A model generated the notes under the pieces. It was not told where the DNA came from. It did no database searches and saw only the letters and a program-made list of their open reading frames with translations. From assembly GCF_006717145.1 (NCBI RefSeq), contig NZ_VFQF01000003.1:744001-808000 (forward strand): a stretch of DNA of 64,000 nt, read 5' to 3'. Shown piece after piece: positions 1 to 7,745 of this stretch. Made by a program: the position numbers and the translations under genes. The DNA is from Humibacillus xanthopallidus (GTDB taxonomy: Bacteria; Actinomycetota; Actinomycetes; Actinomycetales; Dermatophilaceae). How positions within the stretch are numbered: the stretch's first letter is position 1; each line of letters starts with the position of its first letter.

Positions 1-1352
1 ATCAGGTAGAAGCAGAACGCCGCCGAGAGCCACGGGATCCACGGGTTGCCCGGCACCTTGAAGGCGCGCTTGAGGTCAGGGCGACGCTTGCGCAGGATCG
101 GGACGGCGAGCGACACGAGGATGAACGCCGAGAGCGTCCCGATGTTGACCATCTCCTCGAGCGTGCCGATCGGCGTGATGCTCGCAGCCACCGCGACGGC
201 CCCACCGATCATCAGGGTCAGCTTGACCGGGGTGCCCGTGTTGGGGTTGGTGACTCCCAGGGAGGGCGGGAGCAGCCGGTCGCGGCTCATGGCGAACGTG
301 ACCCGGGTGGCGCCGATGATGAGCGTCATGACGACGGTCGTGAGGCCCGCGACTGCGCCCGCGGAGATGAGGGTCGCGTAACCGTCCTTGCCGACGGCCA
401 CGAAGGCGTTGGCCAAGGCGGCCTTGGGGTCGATCTCGTTGTATGGCTGCATGCCGGTGATGACGAGGGCCACTGCGACGTAGAGGATCGTGCAGATGAC
501 GAGCGAGCCGATGATGCCGCGCGGCAGGTCCCGCTGCGGGTTCTTCGCCTCCTCGGCGGTCGTCGCGACGACGTCGAAGCCGATGTAGGCGAAGAAGACG
601 AGCGCTGCGGCCGACATGATGCCGAGCACGCCGAAGGTGGCGGGTGTCATGCCGGTGATGAGCTGGAGCACCGGCGCATGAATGCCTTCGGAGCCCTTGG
701 CCCCCGGGGCCGACGGCGGGATGAAGGGCGTCCAGTTGTCGCGGTTGATGAAGCCGATGCCGGCGATGATGACGAAGAGGACGATGAAGAGCTTGACGCC
801 GACGAGCACGAGGTTGACCCGCATCGACTCCTTGATCCCCTTGGCGACGAGCAGGGTCAGCGCGGCGACGAGGATGAAGGCAGGGACGTCGAAGTGCCAG
901 CCTTCCGCCGGGCCCAGGGCCGCGGGCCAGGTGATGCCGAGCTGGTCGAGCAGGGTGACGAAGTAGGTCGACCAGCCCTGCGCGACGACGCTCGCGCCGA
1001 GCATGAGCTCAAGCAGCAGGTCCCACCCGATGGCCCACGCGATGATCTCGCCGAGGGTGGCGTAGGAGAAGGTGTACGCCGAGCCGGAGACGGGCACGGT
1101 CGAGGCGAACTCGGCATAGCAGAGGGCCGCGAGGCCACACACCACGGCGCCGAGGATGAAGGAGTAGACGACTGCTGGGCCGGCATACTGCTGGGCGGCT
1201 CGTCCGGTGACGGTGAAGATACCGGCGCCGATGATGACGCCGATGCCGAAGACGACGAGGTCGAGCGCCGACAGGCGCCGTTTCAGCTGGTGGTCGGCTT
1301 CGTCCGCGGCGGCCAGGGACTGCTCGATCGACTTGGTGCGAAAGACACTCAT
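1..1352 (-). CDS. APC-family cationic amino acid permease (partial, C-terminal end outside window)
   Basis: An inner-membrane amino acid transporter of the APC superfamily, CAT/YfnA type. The frame is open from the ATG at 1352 to the window edge, so about 450 residues are visible and the last segments and stop are missing. The start reads MSVFRTKSIEQSL and is preceded by GGAGGTCAGT, a good ribosome binding site. The first helix carries the family motif GIGVIIGAGIFTVTG, followed by many hydrophobic segments and the helix FFAYIGFDVVATTAEEAKNP, where APC transporters line the substrate path. Family knowledge gives proton-coupled uptake of amino acids, often cationic ones; the actual substrate cannot be told. 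No operon partner is visible. Confidence 0.9.
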   Translation of the reverse strand, partial: MSVFRTKSIEQSLAAADEADHQLKRRLSALDLVVFGIGVIIGAGIFTVTGRAAQQYAGPAVVYSFILGAVVCGLAALCYAEFASTVPVSGSAYTFSYATLGEIIAWAIGWDLLLELMLGASVVAQGWSTYFVTLLDQLGITWPAALGPAEGWHFDVPAFILVAALTLLVAKGIKESMRVNLVLVGVKLFIVLFVIIAGIGFINRDNWTPFIPPSAPGAKGSEGIHAPVLQLITGMTPATFGVLGIMSAAALVFFAYIGFDVVATTAEEAKNPQRDLPRGIIGSLVICTILYVAVALVITGMQPYNEIDPKAALANAFVAVGKDGYATLISAGAVAGLTTVVMTLIIGATRVTFAMSRDRLLPPSLGVTNPNTGTPVKLTLMIGGAVAVAASITPIGTLEEMVNIGTLSAFILVSLAVPILRKRRPDLKRAFKVPGNPWIPWLSAAFCFYL

Positions 1353-1458
1353 ACTGACCTCCGAGCGGGGTGGGTCGGGTGATCTGACCCAAACTAGACC
1401 CGGCAGGCCCGCAGGGCGAGAGATGCTCGCCGCCGCGGGCCGTGCGTGTCGACCCGCG

Positions 1459-2346
1459 TCAGGACTGCGGCCAGATGGGCCCGGTGTCGGCCCCGCGCCT
1501 CCGACGCTTGATGTCGTCGCTCTCGTAGACGGTCTCGCCGTCCTTGCGCTTCTGGATCGGCACTGCCCGGGAGTAGGAGTCGAGACGCTCCTGGATCGGG
1601 TCGTGGGTGCCGTGGACGTCGGGGAAGGCCGGCTCCTGGGGTTGCGGTGTGGCAGTGATCGGGCTGACCGGGGGCACGTATCCGCCCGGTACCGCTCCGG
1701 GGTAGCCGCCGTAGCCCGTGGGACCGCCCGCGCCAGGCCCGACGGGACCGCCGGCGCCGGGTCCACCCAGCCCGCCGGTGCCGCCGAAGCCGCCGAAGTC
1801 GGGGTCGGCGTCGTCGCCGTCGATGGGCTCCCCGGCGGGCGGCGTGATGTGGAAGATCTCGGCGCAGATGGCGCGGTAGGTCTCGTCGGGCTGTGGCACC
1901 CACTTGATCTCACGCAGGGCCTGGTCCTGACCGGCGCTCTCGAGGACGAAGCGGCCGTAGCCGAGGAACTGCCCGGGGATCGACCGGACGTAGCTCATGT
2001 CGGTCACCTTGATGAGGGGCATCATGGCGACCTTGTGCGTGATGATGCCGTAGCGCAGCAGCAGGCGCTTGTCCGTCGCCACGAACCAGCTGTGGTGCCA
2101 GTCGAGGAGCCGCCAGAGCATCCGCAGGACGAGGAAGATGAAGCCCAGCCACACGATCGTGCCGACCGCCTGCGTGCTGCGGGTGACGTTGGAGTCGACC
2201 CAGACCGCGACGGCGAGGCCGAGGAACATCGTGACGATCGGCTCGGCGATGCTGACCCAGTGGGAGCGCACCGCGGTCACGAGCTTCTCGCCCGGGAGCA
2301 GGATGGGCTCGAGCCCTGCCGGGACCTCGTCGTGTCGCAGTGCCAT
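1459..2346 (-). CDS. PH-domain (bPH2/YdbS-like) membrane protein
   Basis: A 295-residue membrane protein of unknown exact role. Residues about 35-55 and 62-82 form two hydrophobic segments. They are followed by a bacterial PH-like domain with the usual core WFVATDKRLLLRYGIITHKVAMMPL and the helix-breaking VRSIPGQFLGYG. From about residue 170 the chain turns into a Gly/Pro-rich, probably disordered tail, ending in KRRRRGADTGPIWPQS. Bacterial PH proteins of this kind are membrane-anchored and of poorly known function. Start is the ATG at 2346 (MALRHDEVPAGLEP), with GGGGAGGTCACC upstream. It runs in the same direction as the tiny gene at 2401-2571 and may be cotranscribed with it. Confidence 0.8.
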   Translation of the reverse strand: MALRHDEVPAGLEPILLPGEKLVTAVRSHWVSIAEPIVTMFLGLAVAVWVDSNVTRSTQAVGTIVWLGFIFLVLRMLWRLLDWHHSWFVATDKRLLLRYGIITHKVAMMPLIKVTDMSYVRSIPGQFLGYGRFVLESAGQDQALREIKWVPQPDETYRAICAEIFHITPPAGEPIDGDDADPDFGGFGGTGGLGGPGAGGPVGPGAGGPTGYGGYPGAVPGGYVPPVSPITATPQPQEPAFPDVHGTHDPIQERLDSYSRAVPIQKRKDGETVYESDDIKRRRRGADTGPIWPQS

Positions 2347-2400
2347 GCCGGTGACCTCCCCGTTCAGGCTAGACCGCTCGGGCGCGTGCGTGCGCCGGCC

Positions 2401-2571
2401 TCATCGGTTGAGCAGCGAGTTGAAGAAGGTGAGGATCGCGTTGAAGCCGTCGACGATGACGCCCCAGATGTTGCCCACGATGTCGGCGGCCTTCGTGGGT
2501 GACGTGAAGACCGCGTAGACGAAGAACGCGAGCACGATGAACAGGATGACTTTCTTGGCCTTGCTGCCCAC
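2401..2571 (-). CDS. Small single-span membrane protein (56 aa)
   Basis: I do not recognise a named family. The product begins VGSKAKKVILFIVLAFFVYAV: a short basic N-terminus and one hydrophobic segment (residues about 7-24). A soluble or amphipathic stretch ending FNAILTFFNSLLNR follows. I chose the GTG at 2571 because GAGGAG lies about 9 bases upstream and because longer in-frame starts would run into the divergent gene at 2718. It sits 54 bp upstream of the PH-domain gene in the same direction, which suggests a shared transcript. Confidence 0.6.
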   Translation of the reverse strand: MGSKAKKVILFIVLAFFVYAVFTSPTKAADIVGNIWGVIVDGFNAILTFFNSLLNR

Positions 2572-2717
2572 GATCAGTCGCTCCTCGGCTCTCGGGGTGA
2601 TGCTGCGGTCCGACCCCGACGGGCCACGGCACAGGGGTGGCACCAGTGTGCCGCAAGTGACTCGTGAGGTGCGGTTGGGGCGCCCGCGTGTTGCCGACCG
2701 GCCGCTAGTCTCCTGAC

Positions 2718-3701
2718 GTGCCGCTGCCACCCCCGACGTATGCCGCCGCGTTGCGTGAGGCGATCGCCGACGTCACGCGCGGGGTCGGGCCCGCAGCCCT
2801 GGCGTCGGCCACCGAGGCGCTGATCGGCCGCTACCGGTCGGTGGCCCCGGCCGGGCCGCCCATCCTCGACTCGGCCGACAAGGTCGCCGCGTATGCCGCC
2901 TACCGGATGCCCGCGACGCACGCGGCCCTGACCCGGGTGCTCCAGACCGTGGCTGCGACCGGTGTCGAGCCGGTGAGCCACCTCGACCTCGGCGGGGGCA
3001 CCGGTGCGGCGGCCTGGGCCTCGGCAGAGGTCTTCCCCTCGCTGCGGCAGATCACGGTGCTCGACCAGGCCGTCGAGGCGCTGCGACTCGGCGAGCGCCT
3101 CGTCGGGTCGGCCCCGGTCGAGGTGCTGCGAGAGGCGAGCTTCACCCGGGCCGCTGCGGGCGCCTGGCCGCACGAAGCTGCAGACCTCGTCACCGTCTCC
3201 TACGTGCTGAGCGAGCTCGACGTGCCGCAGCAGGAGCGGCTCGTCGCCGACGCCCTGGCGCTCGGCACGGTGGTCGTCATCGTCGAGCCGGGCACGCCTG
3301 ACGGCTATGAGCGGATCCTTCACGCCCGCACGGCGATCCGCGATCTCGGGTGGCAGCTGCTCGGACCCTGCCCGCACGCCGGAGCGTGTCCGCTGGCACC
3401 AGGGGACTGGTGCCACTTCTCGGCGCGGGTCAACCGCTCCGCCGAGCACCGCCGCATCAAGGGCGGTGAGCTCTCCTACGAGGACGAGAAGTTCTCGTGG
3501 GTCGCAGGAGCGCGGCCGGGCACCGTTGGCACACGACGGACTTCCGGCAGAATCCTTCGACATCCCTTGAAGCGCAAGGGCTTCGTCGAGTTCCAGGTCT
3601 GCCGACCCGACGGCACCGCCGGGCGAGAGGTGATCTCGAAGAAGCAGGGTCAACGGTATCGCGACGCGAGGGACGCGGAGTGGGGCGACGTGCTGCCCTG
3701 A
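2718..3701 (+). CDS. Rsm22-type small ribosomal subunit methyltransferase family protein
   Basis: A 327-residue SAM-dependent methyltransferase-fold protein of the Rsm22 family, whose members associate with the small ribosomal subunit. The SAM-binding motif I is LDLGGGTGAAAWA (residues about 91-103), followed by a motif ending VVVIVEPGTPDGYERI. A Cys-rich stretch, CPHAGACPL and DWCHFSARV (about 217-236), is characteristic of this family and may hold a metal or Fe-S cluster. The C-terminal part contains the basic LKRKGFVEF strand. Start is a GTG at 2718; an upstream CTCCTGAC does not give a clear ribosome binding site, so the start is moderately certain. Bacterial members have not been tied to a single reaction that I can name. 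Confidence 0.75.
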   Translation: MPLPPPTYAAALREAIADVTRGVGPAALASATEALIGRYRSVAPAGPPILDSADKVAAYAAYRMPATHAALTRVLQTVAATGVEPVSHLDLGGGTGAAAWASAEVFPSLRQITVLDQAVEALRLGERLVGSAPVEVLREASFTRAAAGAWPHEAADLVTVSYVLSELDVPQQERLVADALALGTVVVIVEPGTPDGYERILHARTAIRDLGWQLLGPCPHAGACPLAPGDWCHFSARVNRSAEHRRIKGGELSYEDEKFSWVAGARPGTVGTRRTSGRILRHPLKRKGFVEFQVCRPDGTAGREVISKKQGQRYRDARDAEWGDVLP

Positions 3702-3725
3702 GCGGACGGCATACGAAATCGGTTG

Positions 3726-4364
3726 TCAGACAGTGCCGTAGAGGCGGTCGCCGGCGTCGCCGAGGCCGGGGACGATGTAGCCCTTCTCGTTGAGCCGTTC
3801 GTCGATCGTGCCGGTCACGAGCTTGACGGGAACGCCGGTGTCGGAGAGCGCGGACTCGAGGTGGGCGACACCTTCGGGCGCGGCGAGGAGGCAGACGGCG
3901 GTGATGTCGTCGGCGCCGCGGTCGATGAGGTAGCGGATGGCGTCGGCCATCGAGCCACCCGTCGCGAGCATCGGGTCGAGGACGAAGACCTGACGGCCGG
4001 TGAGGTCGTCGGGCAGCCGGTTCGCGTAGGTGACCGGCTCGAGCGTCTCCTCGTTGCGCTGCATGCCGAGGAAGCCGACCTCGGCGCTCGGCAGGAGGCG
4101 GACCATGCCCTCGAGCATGCCGAGCCCCGCGCGCAGGATCGGCACGATGAGCGGCTTGGGGTTGGACAGCTTGATGCCGGTCGTCGGCGCCACCGGCGTC
4201 TCGATCTCGAACGGCTCGACGCGCACCTCGCGGGTCGCCTCGTAGGCGAGGAGGGTCATGAGCTCTTCGGCGAGGCGTCGGAACGTCGGGCTGTCGGTCC
4301 GCTTGTCGCGCAGGTAGGTCAGCTTGTGGGCGATGAGCGGGTGGTCTGCGACGTGGACGTCCAT
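3726..4364 (-). CDS. upp: Uracil phosphoribosyltransferase
   Basis: A cytoplasmic salvage enzyme that makes UMP from uracil and PRPP. The 212-residue product starts [21 protein letters not shown], matching the normal N-terminus and length of the family, so longer upstream starts were rejected. The PRPP loop is [12 protein letters not shown] (D130-S138). The C-terminus [17 protein letters not shown] is the conserved uracil-binding segment. The gene is divergent from tadA, with only 17 bp between the two start codons, so the promoters must overlap the coding ends or lie inside the neighbour. Confidence 0.97.
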   Translation of the reverse strand: MDVHVADHPLIAHKLTYLRDKRTDSPTFRRLAEELMTLLAYEATREVRVEPFEIETPVAPTTGIKLSNPKPLIVPILRAGLGMLEGMVRLLPSAEVGFLGMQRNEETLEPVTYANRLPDDLTGRQVFVLDPMLATGGSMADAIRYLIDRGADDITAVCLLAAPEGVAHLESALSDTGVPVKLVTGTIDERLNEKGYIVPGLGDAGDRLYGTV

Positions 4365-4381
4365 GGGTGGAAACTTAGCGT

Positions 4382-4894
4382 GTGGCCAAGCATTCGCAGA
4401 CCCCCTCGCGGGGCGATACCGTCCCCGACGACACCGAGGAGCGGTATGCCGCGTGGCTCGGTGAGGCGTTGGCGCTCGCGTCGGCAGCCCGGAGCACGGG
4501 CGACGTGCCCGTCGGCGCGGTCGTCGTCGACCCCGACGGCGTCGTCGTCGGACGCGGCCGCAACGAGCGCGAGGGGCACGGTGACCCGACCGCACACGCC
4601 GAGGTCGTGGCGATCCGCGAGGCGGCGCGCGCTCTCGGGACCTGGCGGCTCGAGGGATGCACCCTCGCGGTCAGCCTCGAGCCCTGCGTCATGTGTGCCG
4701 GTGCGCTGATGGCGGCGCGGGCTGAGCTCGTCGTCTTCGGTGCGTGGGACCCCAAGGCGGGAGCGTGCGGATCGGTCTGGGACCTCACCCGCGACCCCCT
4801 CGCGACGCACAACGTCGAGGTCATCGGAGGGGTGCGGGCGGAGGAGTCGGCGGCCCTGCTGGTGGATTTCTTCGAGGGCCGCAGGCTCCGGTAA
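4382..4894 (+). CDS. tadA: tRNA(adenine-34) deaminase
   Basis: Deaminates A34 to inosine in tRNA-Arg(ACG). The 170-residue protein has the zinc-dependent cytidine-deaminase fold: HAE at residues 72-74 (zinc ligand His and proton-shuttle Glu) and PCVMC at 101-105 (two zinc Cys). The start is a GTG at 4382; residues 1-20 are extra compared with the core and an internal start is possible. The stop is 11 bp from the mature tRNA-Ser gene, so readthrough into the tRNA is plausible. It is divergent from upp. Confidence 0.95.
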   Translation: MAKHSQTPSRGDTVPDDTEERYAAWLGEALALASAARSTGDVPVGAVVVDPDGVVVGRGRNEREGHGDPTAHAEVVAIREAARALGTWRLEGCTLAVSLEPCVMCAGALMAARAELVVFGAWDPKAGACGSVWDLTRDPLATHNVEVIGGVRAEESAALLVDFFEGRRLR

Positions 4895-4905
4895 GGTCTC
4901 CTCTC

Positions 4906-4995
4906 GGTGGCGTGTCCGAGCGGCCTAAGGAGCACGCCTCGAAAGCGTGTGTGGGGGTAACTCCACCGTGGGTTCAAATCCCACCGCCACCGCCA
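4906..4995 (+). tRNA. tRNA-Ser(CGA)
   Basis: A class II tRNA with a 7-bp acceptor stem (GGTGGCG with CGCCACC), anticodon stem CACGC/GCGTG around loop CTCGAAA (anticodon CGA, serine UCG), a long variable arm, and T arm GTGGG-TTCAAAT-CCCAC. The discriminator is G and CCA is encoded (4993-4995). A strong hairpin terminator begins immediately at the CCA. A copy of the 3' end recurs at 5119-5134. Confidence 0.97.
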
Positions 4996-5048
4996 AATGA
5001 GATGGACCGCCCCCGGAGCGAAGCCGAGTGGGGCGGTCCATCTCATTT
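4995..5048 (+). terminator. Strong intrinsic terminator after tRNA-Ser
   Basis: Two 19-base arms (4995-5013 and 5030-5048) pair perfectly; the stem core reads GATGGACCGCCCC. The loop is 16 bases and the right arm ends in TCATTTT, which supplies the T-run. Its left arm starts on the last A of the tRNA CCA, so it should end the tadA/tRNA transcript. Confidence 0.9.
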
Positions 5049-5118
5049 TGTTGGACGCTGCGGGATTTGGGAGGAGCCAGCGGGGCGCCGAGGAACGACG
5101 CGGCGCGCAGGCGACGGT

Positions 5119-5134
5119 TCCCACCGCCACCGCC
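5119..5134 (+). repeat. Partial duplicate of the tRNA-Ser 3' end (att-like)
   Basis: The 16 bases CCCACCGCCACCGCCA match the T-arm/acceptor/CCA end of the tRNA gene at 4980-4995. Duplicated tRNA 3' ends are the usual scar of site-specific integration. Here the copy is only about 140 bp from the original and no integrase is visible, so it could equally be a short local duplication. Confidence 0.5.
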
Positions 5135-5144
5135 AGTCACCTGC

Positions 5145-5186
5145 AGAAACGCCGGTTCGAGCCTCCGGGCGAGGGCCGGCGTTTCT
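5145..5186 (+). terminator. Hairpin, possible second terminator
   Basis: Perfect 11-base arms AGAAACGCCGG (5145-5155) and CCGGCGTTTCT (5176-5186) around a 20-base loop. There is only a short T-run within the arm, so termination is less certain than at 4995. Confidence 0.5.
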
Positions 5187-5627
5187 CGTAGTGGTCTCAT
5201 TCGAGGTCCTGGTGTGCCGCTCTTGACGCCGGGCGGTTCAAGCACCGCGCTGAAACCACGGCGCCAACGGCGGCCCGGGAGAAAGTCCGGTGGCCCCTGC
5301 AACCGAGGCCGCGCGTTAGGGCTCGTAAGAGTCAAGGAGTCCTCGGCGGCCTCAGCTCGTCGCCGCGTCGCCACGACCAACAAGCGCATACGTCAGATGC
5401 GGGTGCACGCGGCAGTGCTTGGGAGAACACCTCACCGATCTAGGCAGGTGAAGGATGCACACGTTCACGATGGACGCACGTTGCTGCACCCATACGGCTG
5501 TCTCGGTCGCCAGCCCCAATCGGCCCTCGCCCGGGGGGTGCACGACGCGTGGGCCAGCATCCTCTGCGACCGACCACAACGTCGCATTCGCTTGGCCAGG
5601 TTCATCCAGCAGCCCAGGAGGTTTCCG
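5187..5627. other. About 440 bp without a recognisable gene
   Basis: I see no convincing coding frame, tRNA or riboswitch here. Base use is less extreme than in the flanks. A short hairpin (GCGGTTCAAGCACCGC near 5229) is the only structure noticed. The region must carry the promoter of the gene starting at 5628, whose ribosome binding site AGGAGGTTTCCG ends it. Confidence 0.5.
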
Positions 5628-6194
5628 ATGTTCGCTCTCCCCGTAGCCGCCGCGCTCTTGCTGCTTCTGATCGTCCGGGCATTCGTGCCGCGGCGGCGAC
5701 CGGGGGCAAGAGGGCGTGTCCGGTCGACAGTTCTAGCCACCCTCGGGATGGCCGGTCTCATGGTGGTTCCGGCTGCGGCGTGGGCGTCTCCGCCTTACCA
5801 CGGCACGTTTTCTTCGCACGAGGTCTTCGTGGACTCCGAGGTATGCGCGCCAGAGGGGTTCTCGGTGGACGTCGTGCAAGACGAGGTACTGGCCTTCCGC
5901 GTGTTCTTTGCTCCCTCTGGCGCCGTTGCGTTCGTCGCGGTGCACGTCGACTACCGGGCCGTCATCTCGGCCAACGGGCACACGATCGTCGAGCGGGACA
6001 CGTGGATGGACACCTACTACCCCGACGGGTCGGCACGGACGGTCGGAAACACCGTGCACATCCAAGGGCAGGGCCCGGGGCTGGTTCAACACGATGCAGG
6101 CCAGATCGTGTTCGTCGATGGATCTGTTCAAGCGATCCACGGTCCCCACCCCCAGTTTGAGGGCCAGTCGTTCTGCTTCGCCTTGCTCCCGTAG
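5628..6194 (+). CDS. Exported or membrane-anchored hypothetical protein
   Basis: I do not recognise the family. The 188-residue product has two N-terminal hydrophobic stretches: residues 2-16, then, after an Arg-rich linker (FVPRRRPGARGRVRS), residues about 34-52 ending VPAAAWASPPYHG, which looks like a cleavage site. The mature part is predicted beta-rich, with two Cys (EVCAPEGFSVDVVQDE and SFCFALLP near the C-terminus) that could form a disulphide, and Asn/Gly turns (SANGHTIVERDTW). Start is an ATG with an ideal AGGAGG 7 bases upstream. It is the first gene of the accessory block after tRNA-Ser. Confidence 0.65.
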   Translation: MFALPVAAALLLLLIVRAFVPRRRPGARGRVRSTVLATLGMAGLMVVPAAAWASPPYHGTFSSHEVFVDSEVCAPEGFSVDVVQDEVLAFRVFFAPSGAVAFVAVHVDYRAVISANGHTIVERDTWMDTYYPDGSARTVGNTVHIQGQGPGLVQHDAGQIVFVDGSVQAIHGPHPQFEGQSFCFALLP

Positions 6195-6530
6195 CCGGAA
6201 GGGTGTGCCGCACTGAAGGACTTCGGCACGGCACGGCACCTGCCGCTCTGTGCGTCGGCGGTCGCACCCGAACACCCTGTCAGCCCATCTCGGCGGCACG
6301 CATGCGCCCGGGCACATCCAGCCAGGTCAGGAGGTCTCCTTCTCAACGACGCTCGAAAGCGGGGCCAGAGCGAGCGTCGAACACGAGGCCACCCGCGCAA
6401 GTGGGCGGCGTGAATCGCAGGACGTCCCTCGGCCGATCGTCGCCGTCCCCGACCCGAGTGCCCAGACCAGGTACTGGCGGGCCCGCTCGACCACAGCGGA
6501 AGCCGCCCGACCAACCGAAACAGGTGGAAG
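6195..6530. other. 336 bp intergenic stretch, nothing recognised
   Basis: There is no coding frame with a ribosome binding site and no tRNA. A weak inverted repeat GGTGTGCCG/CGGCACGGCACC lies near 6203-6241 just past the upstream stop and might end that transcript. Confidence 0.4.
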
Positions 6531-7646
6531 ATGAACAGATCACGATGGACGCAGGATGCCGTCACCGCCGCGACACCCGCGCTCGCGGGCCCTATGGCCC
6601 GGCGAACCACGGGCGGTATACGGCTGGGGGTGGTCGTCACGGCAGCCCTACTGCTGGCGGGCTTCGCCGCCGGTTGTTCCGCCACGGCGGGCTCGGCAAC
6701 GTCCGCTGGCGCTTCGCGGGCGGCATCATCGCCTACTTCGACCGTGCCACCTCGGGGGTATGCGAGTACCTCGTTCGTGGTGCCGTTCGATGTCACCCCA
6801 CCGGCGTGGCTGGACCCCAAGCCGGCCATCGAGCAGGCCAACTTCGTCACGTGGGAGGAGCCCAACCTGCCCGCCGTGCGCATCCTTGCCCCCGAGAGCA
6901 TCTACCGGCCGGGCGACCCGAAGGAAAGCGCGGTCCCGAACGACTATCTGGGCTACCTGCTCGGGCAGACGAAGGTCGGCGCCCACTTCAGTGACCAGAC
7001 CAACGCCACGGTCGCGGGCCAGACAGCCACCATCATCACGGCCACGACCGACACCAGCATGGATGGGTCCCTCGGGTGCCCCGCCAAAGGCACGCTCGCG
7101 CCCGCCTGCTTCGGACTCCAGCCGGAGCTTCAGCTGCGCATCGCCGTGCTGCAGGTGCACGACCGGACCATCCTCATCTGGCTCCGAACCGACAAGGCCA
7201 TGAAGGCCGCCGACGTGGCCGCCAAGGTCGCGTCCTTCAACGACCTCCTCGCCGGCATCCGCTTCAGCTCCCGACCGGTGCAAACAGCCACGACCCCCTC
7301 GGGCACACCACTCGACGGCACGTACCAGATGAGCGTGTCTTGGCCCAAGGTCAATTCCGCCGGGGCCCGGTGCGTCGGTGGCCCAGAGGGAACAAGCCCT
7401 CAGGTGCTGTACGAGCTCGACCTGGACCACGGGTCGTTGGTGGTCTGGGTCCAGGTCGGCGGCCCGGCCGCCAAGCGTGAGGTCGGGTTGGCCGACAACT
7501 ACCGCATCGACGGGCACCGGATCTCCTTTGGAGACGCGTCGTTCGAGTACGCACTGATCGGGCATGCTCTGACCTTGTCGAAGATGCAAGGCGGCGACTG
7601 CGGCGGCGGAGCGATCTTCATGACGAAGCCGTGGATCCGCAAATAG
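6531..7646 (+). CDS. Lipoprotein with a C-terminal GTY...KPW domain
   Basis: An exported lipoprotein of unknown function, 371 residues. The signal peptide ends in lipobox LAGFAAGC; it is preceded by a long basic N-region, and a second in-frame Met at 6594 would give a more typical signal. A Ser/Thr/Ala-rich linker follows, then a globular part (about 75-250) with VVPFDVTPPAWLDPKP and a Cys pair (LGCPAKGTLAPACFG). Residues about 261-371 form a separate domain running from DGTYQMSV to GGDCGGGAIFMTKPW. This is the same layout as two repeats at the C-terminus of the lipoprotein at 9644-11488. AGGTGGAAG precedes the ATG. It may belong with the signalling genes downstream. Confidence 0.7.
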   Translation: MNRSRWTQDAVTAATPALAGPMARRTTGGIRLGVVVTAALLLAGFAAGCSATAGSATSAGASRAASSPTSTVPPRGYASTSFVVPFDVTPPAWLDPKPAIEQANFVTWEEPNLPAVRILAPESIYRPGDPKESAVPNDYLGYLLGQTKVGAHFSDQTNATVAGQTATIITATTDTSMDGSLGCPAKGTLAPACFGLQPELQLRIAVLQVHDRTILIWLRTDKAMKAADVAAKVASFNDLLAGIRFSSRPVQTATTPSGTPLDGTYQMSVSWPKVNSAGARCVGGPEGTSPQVLYELDLDHGSLVVWVQVGGPAAKREVGLADNYRIDGHRISFGDASFEYALIGHALTLSKMQGGDCGGGAIFMTKPWIRK

Positions 7647-7745
7647 ATCCACGTCCGTCCGCCTTGGGCGTGCATCGGAGCCCCTGAGCATGTGGTCACC
7701 CTCGGGGACCCCGGCGAACGGTAGGTCCCGATTCGCGAGGAGCCG

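Noticed and set aside
2401-2730. A 109-residue version of the small membrane protein
   Set aside because: The extra N-terminus overlaps the divergent methyltransferase start and has no signal or conserved look; the GTG at 2571 has a proper ribosome binding site.
5187-5627. A structured RNA or riboswitch after tRNA-Ser
   Set aside because: Only small local hairpins were found; no conserved riboswitch core (cobalamin, TPP, SAM, glycine) could be matched.
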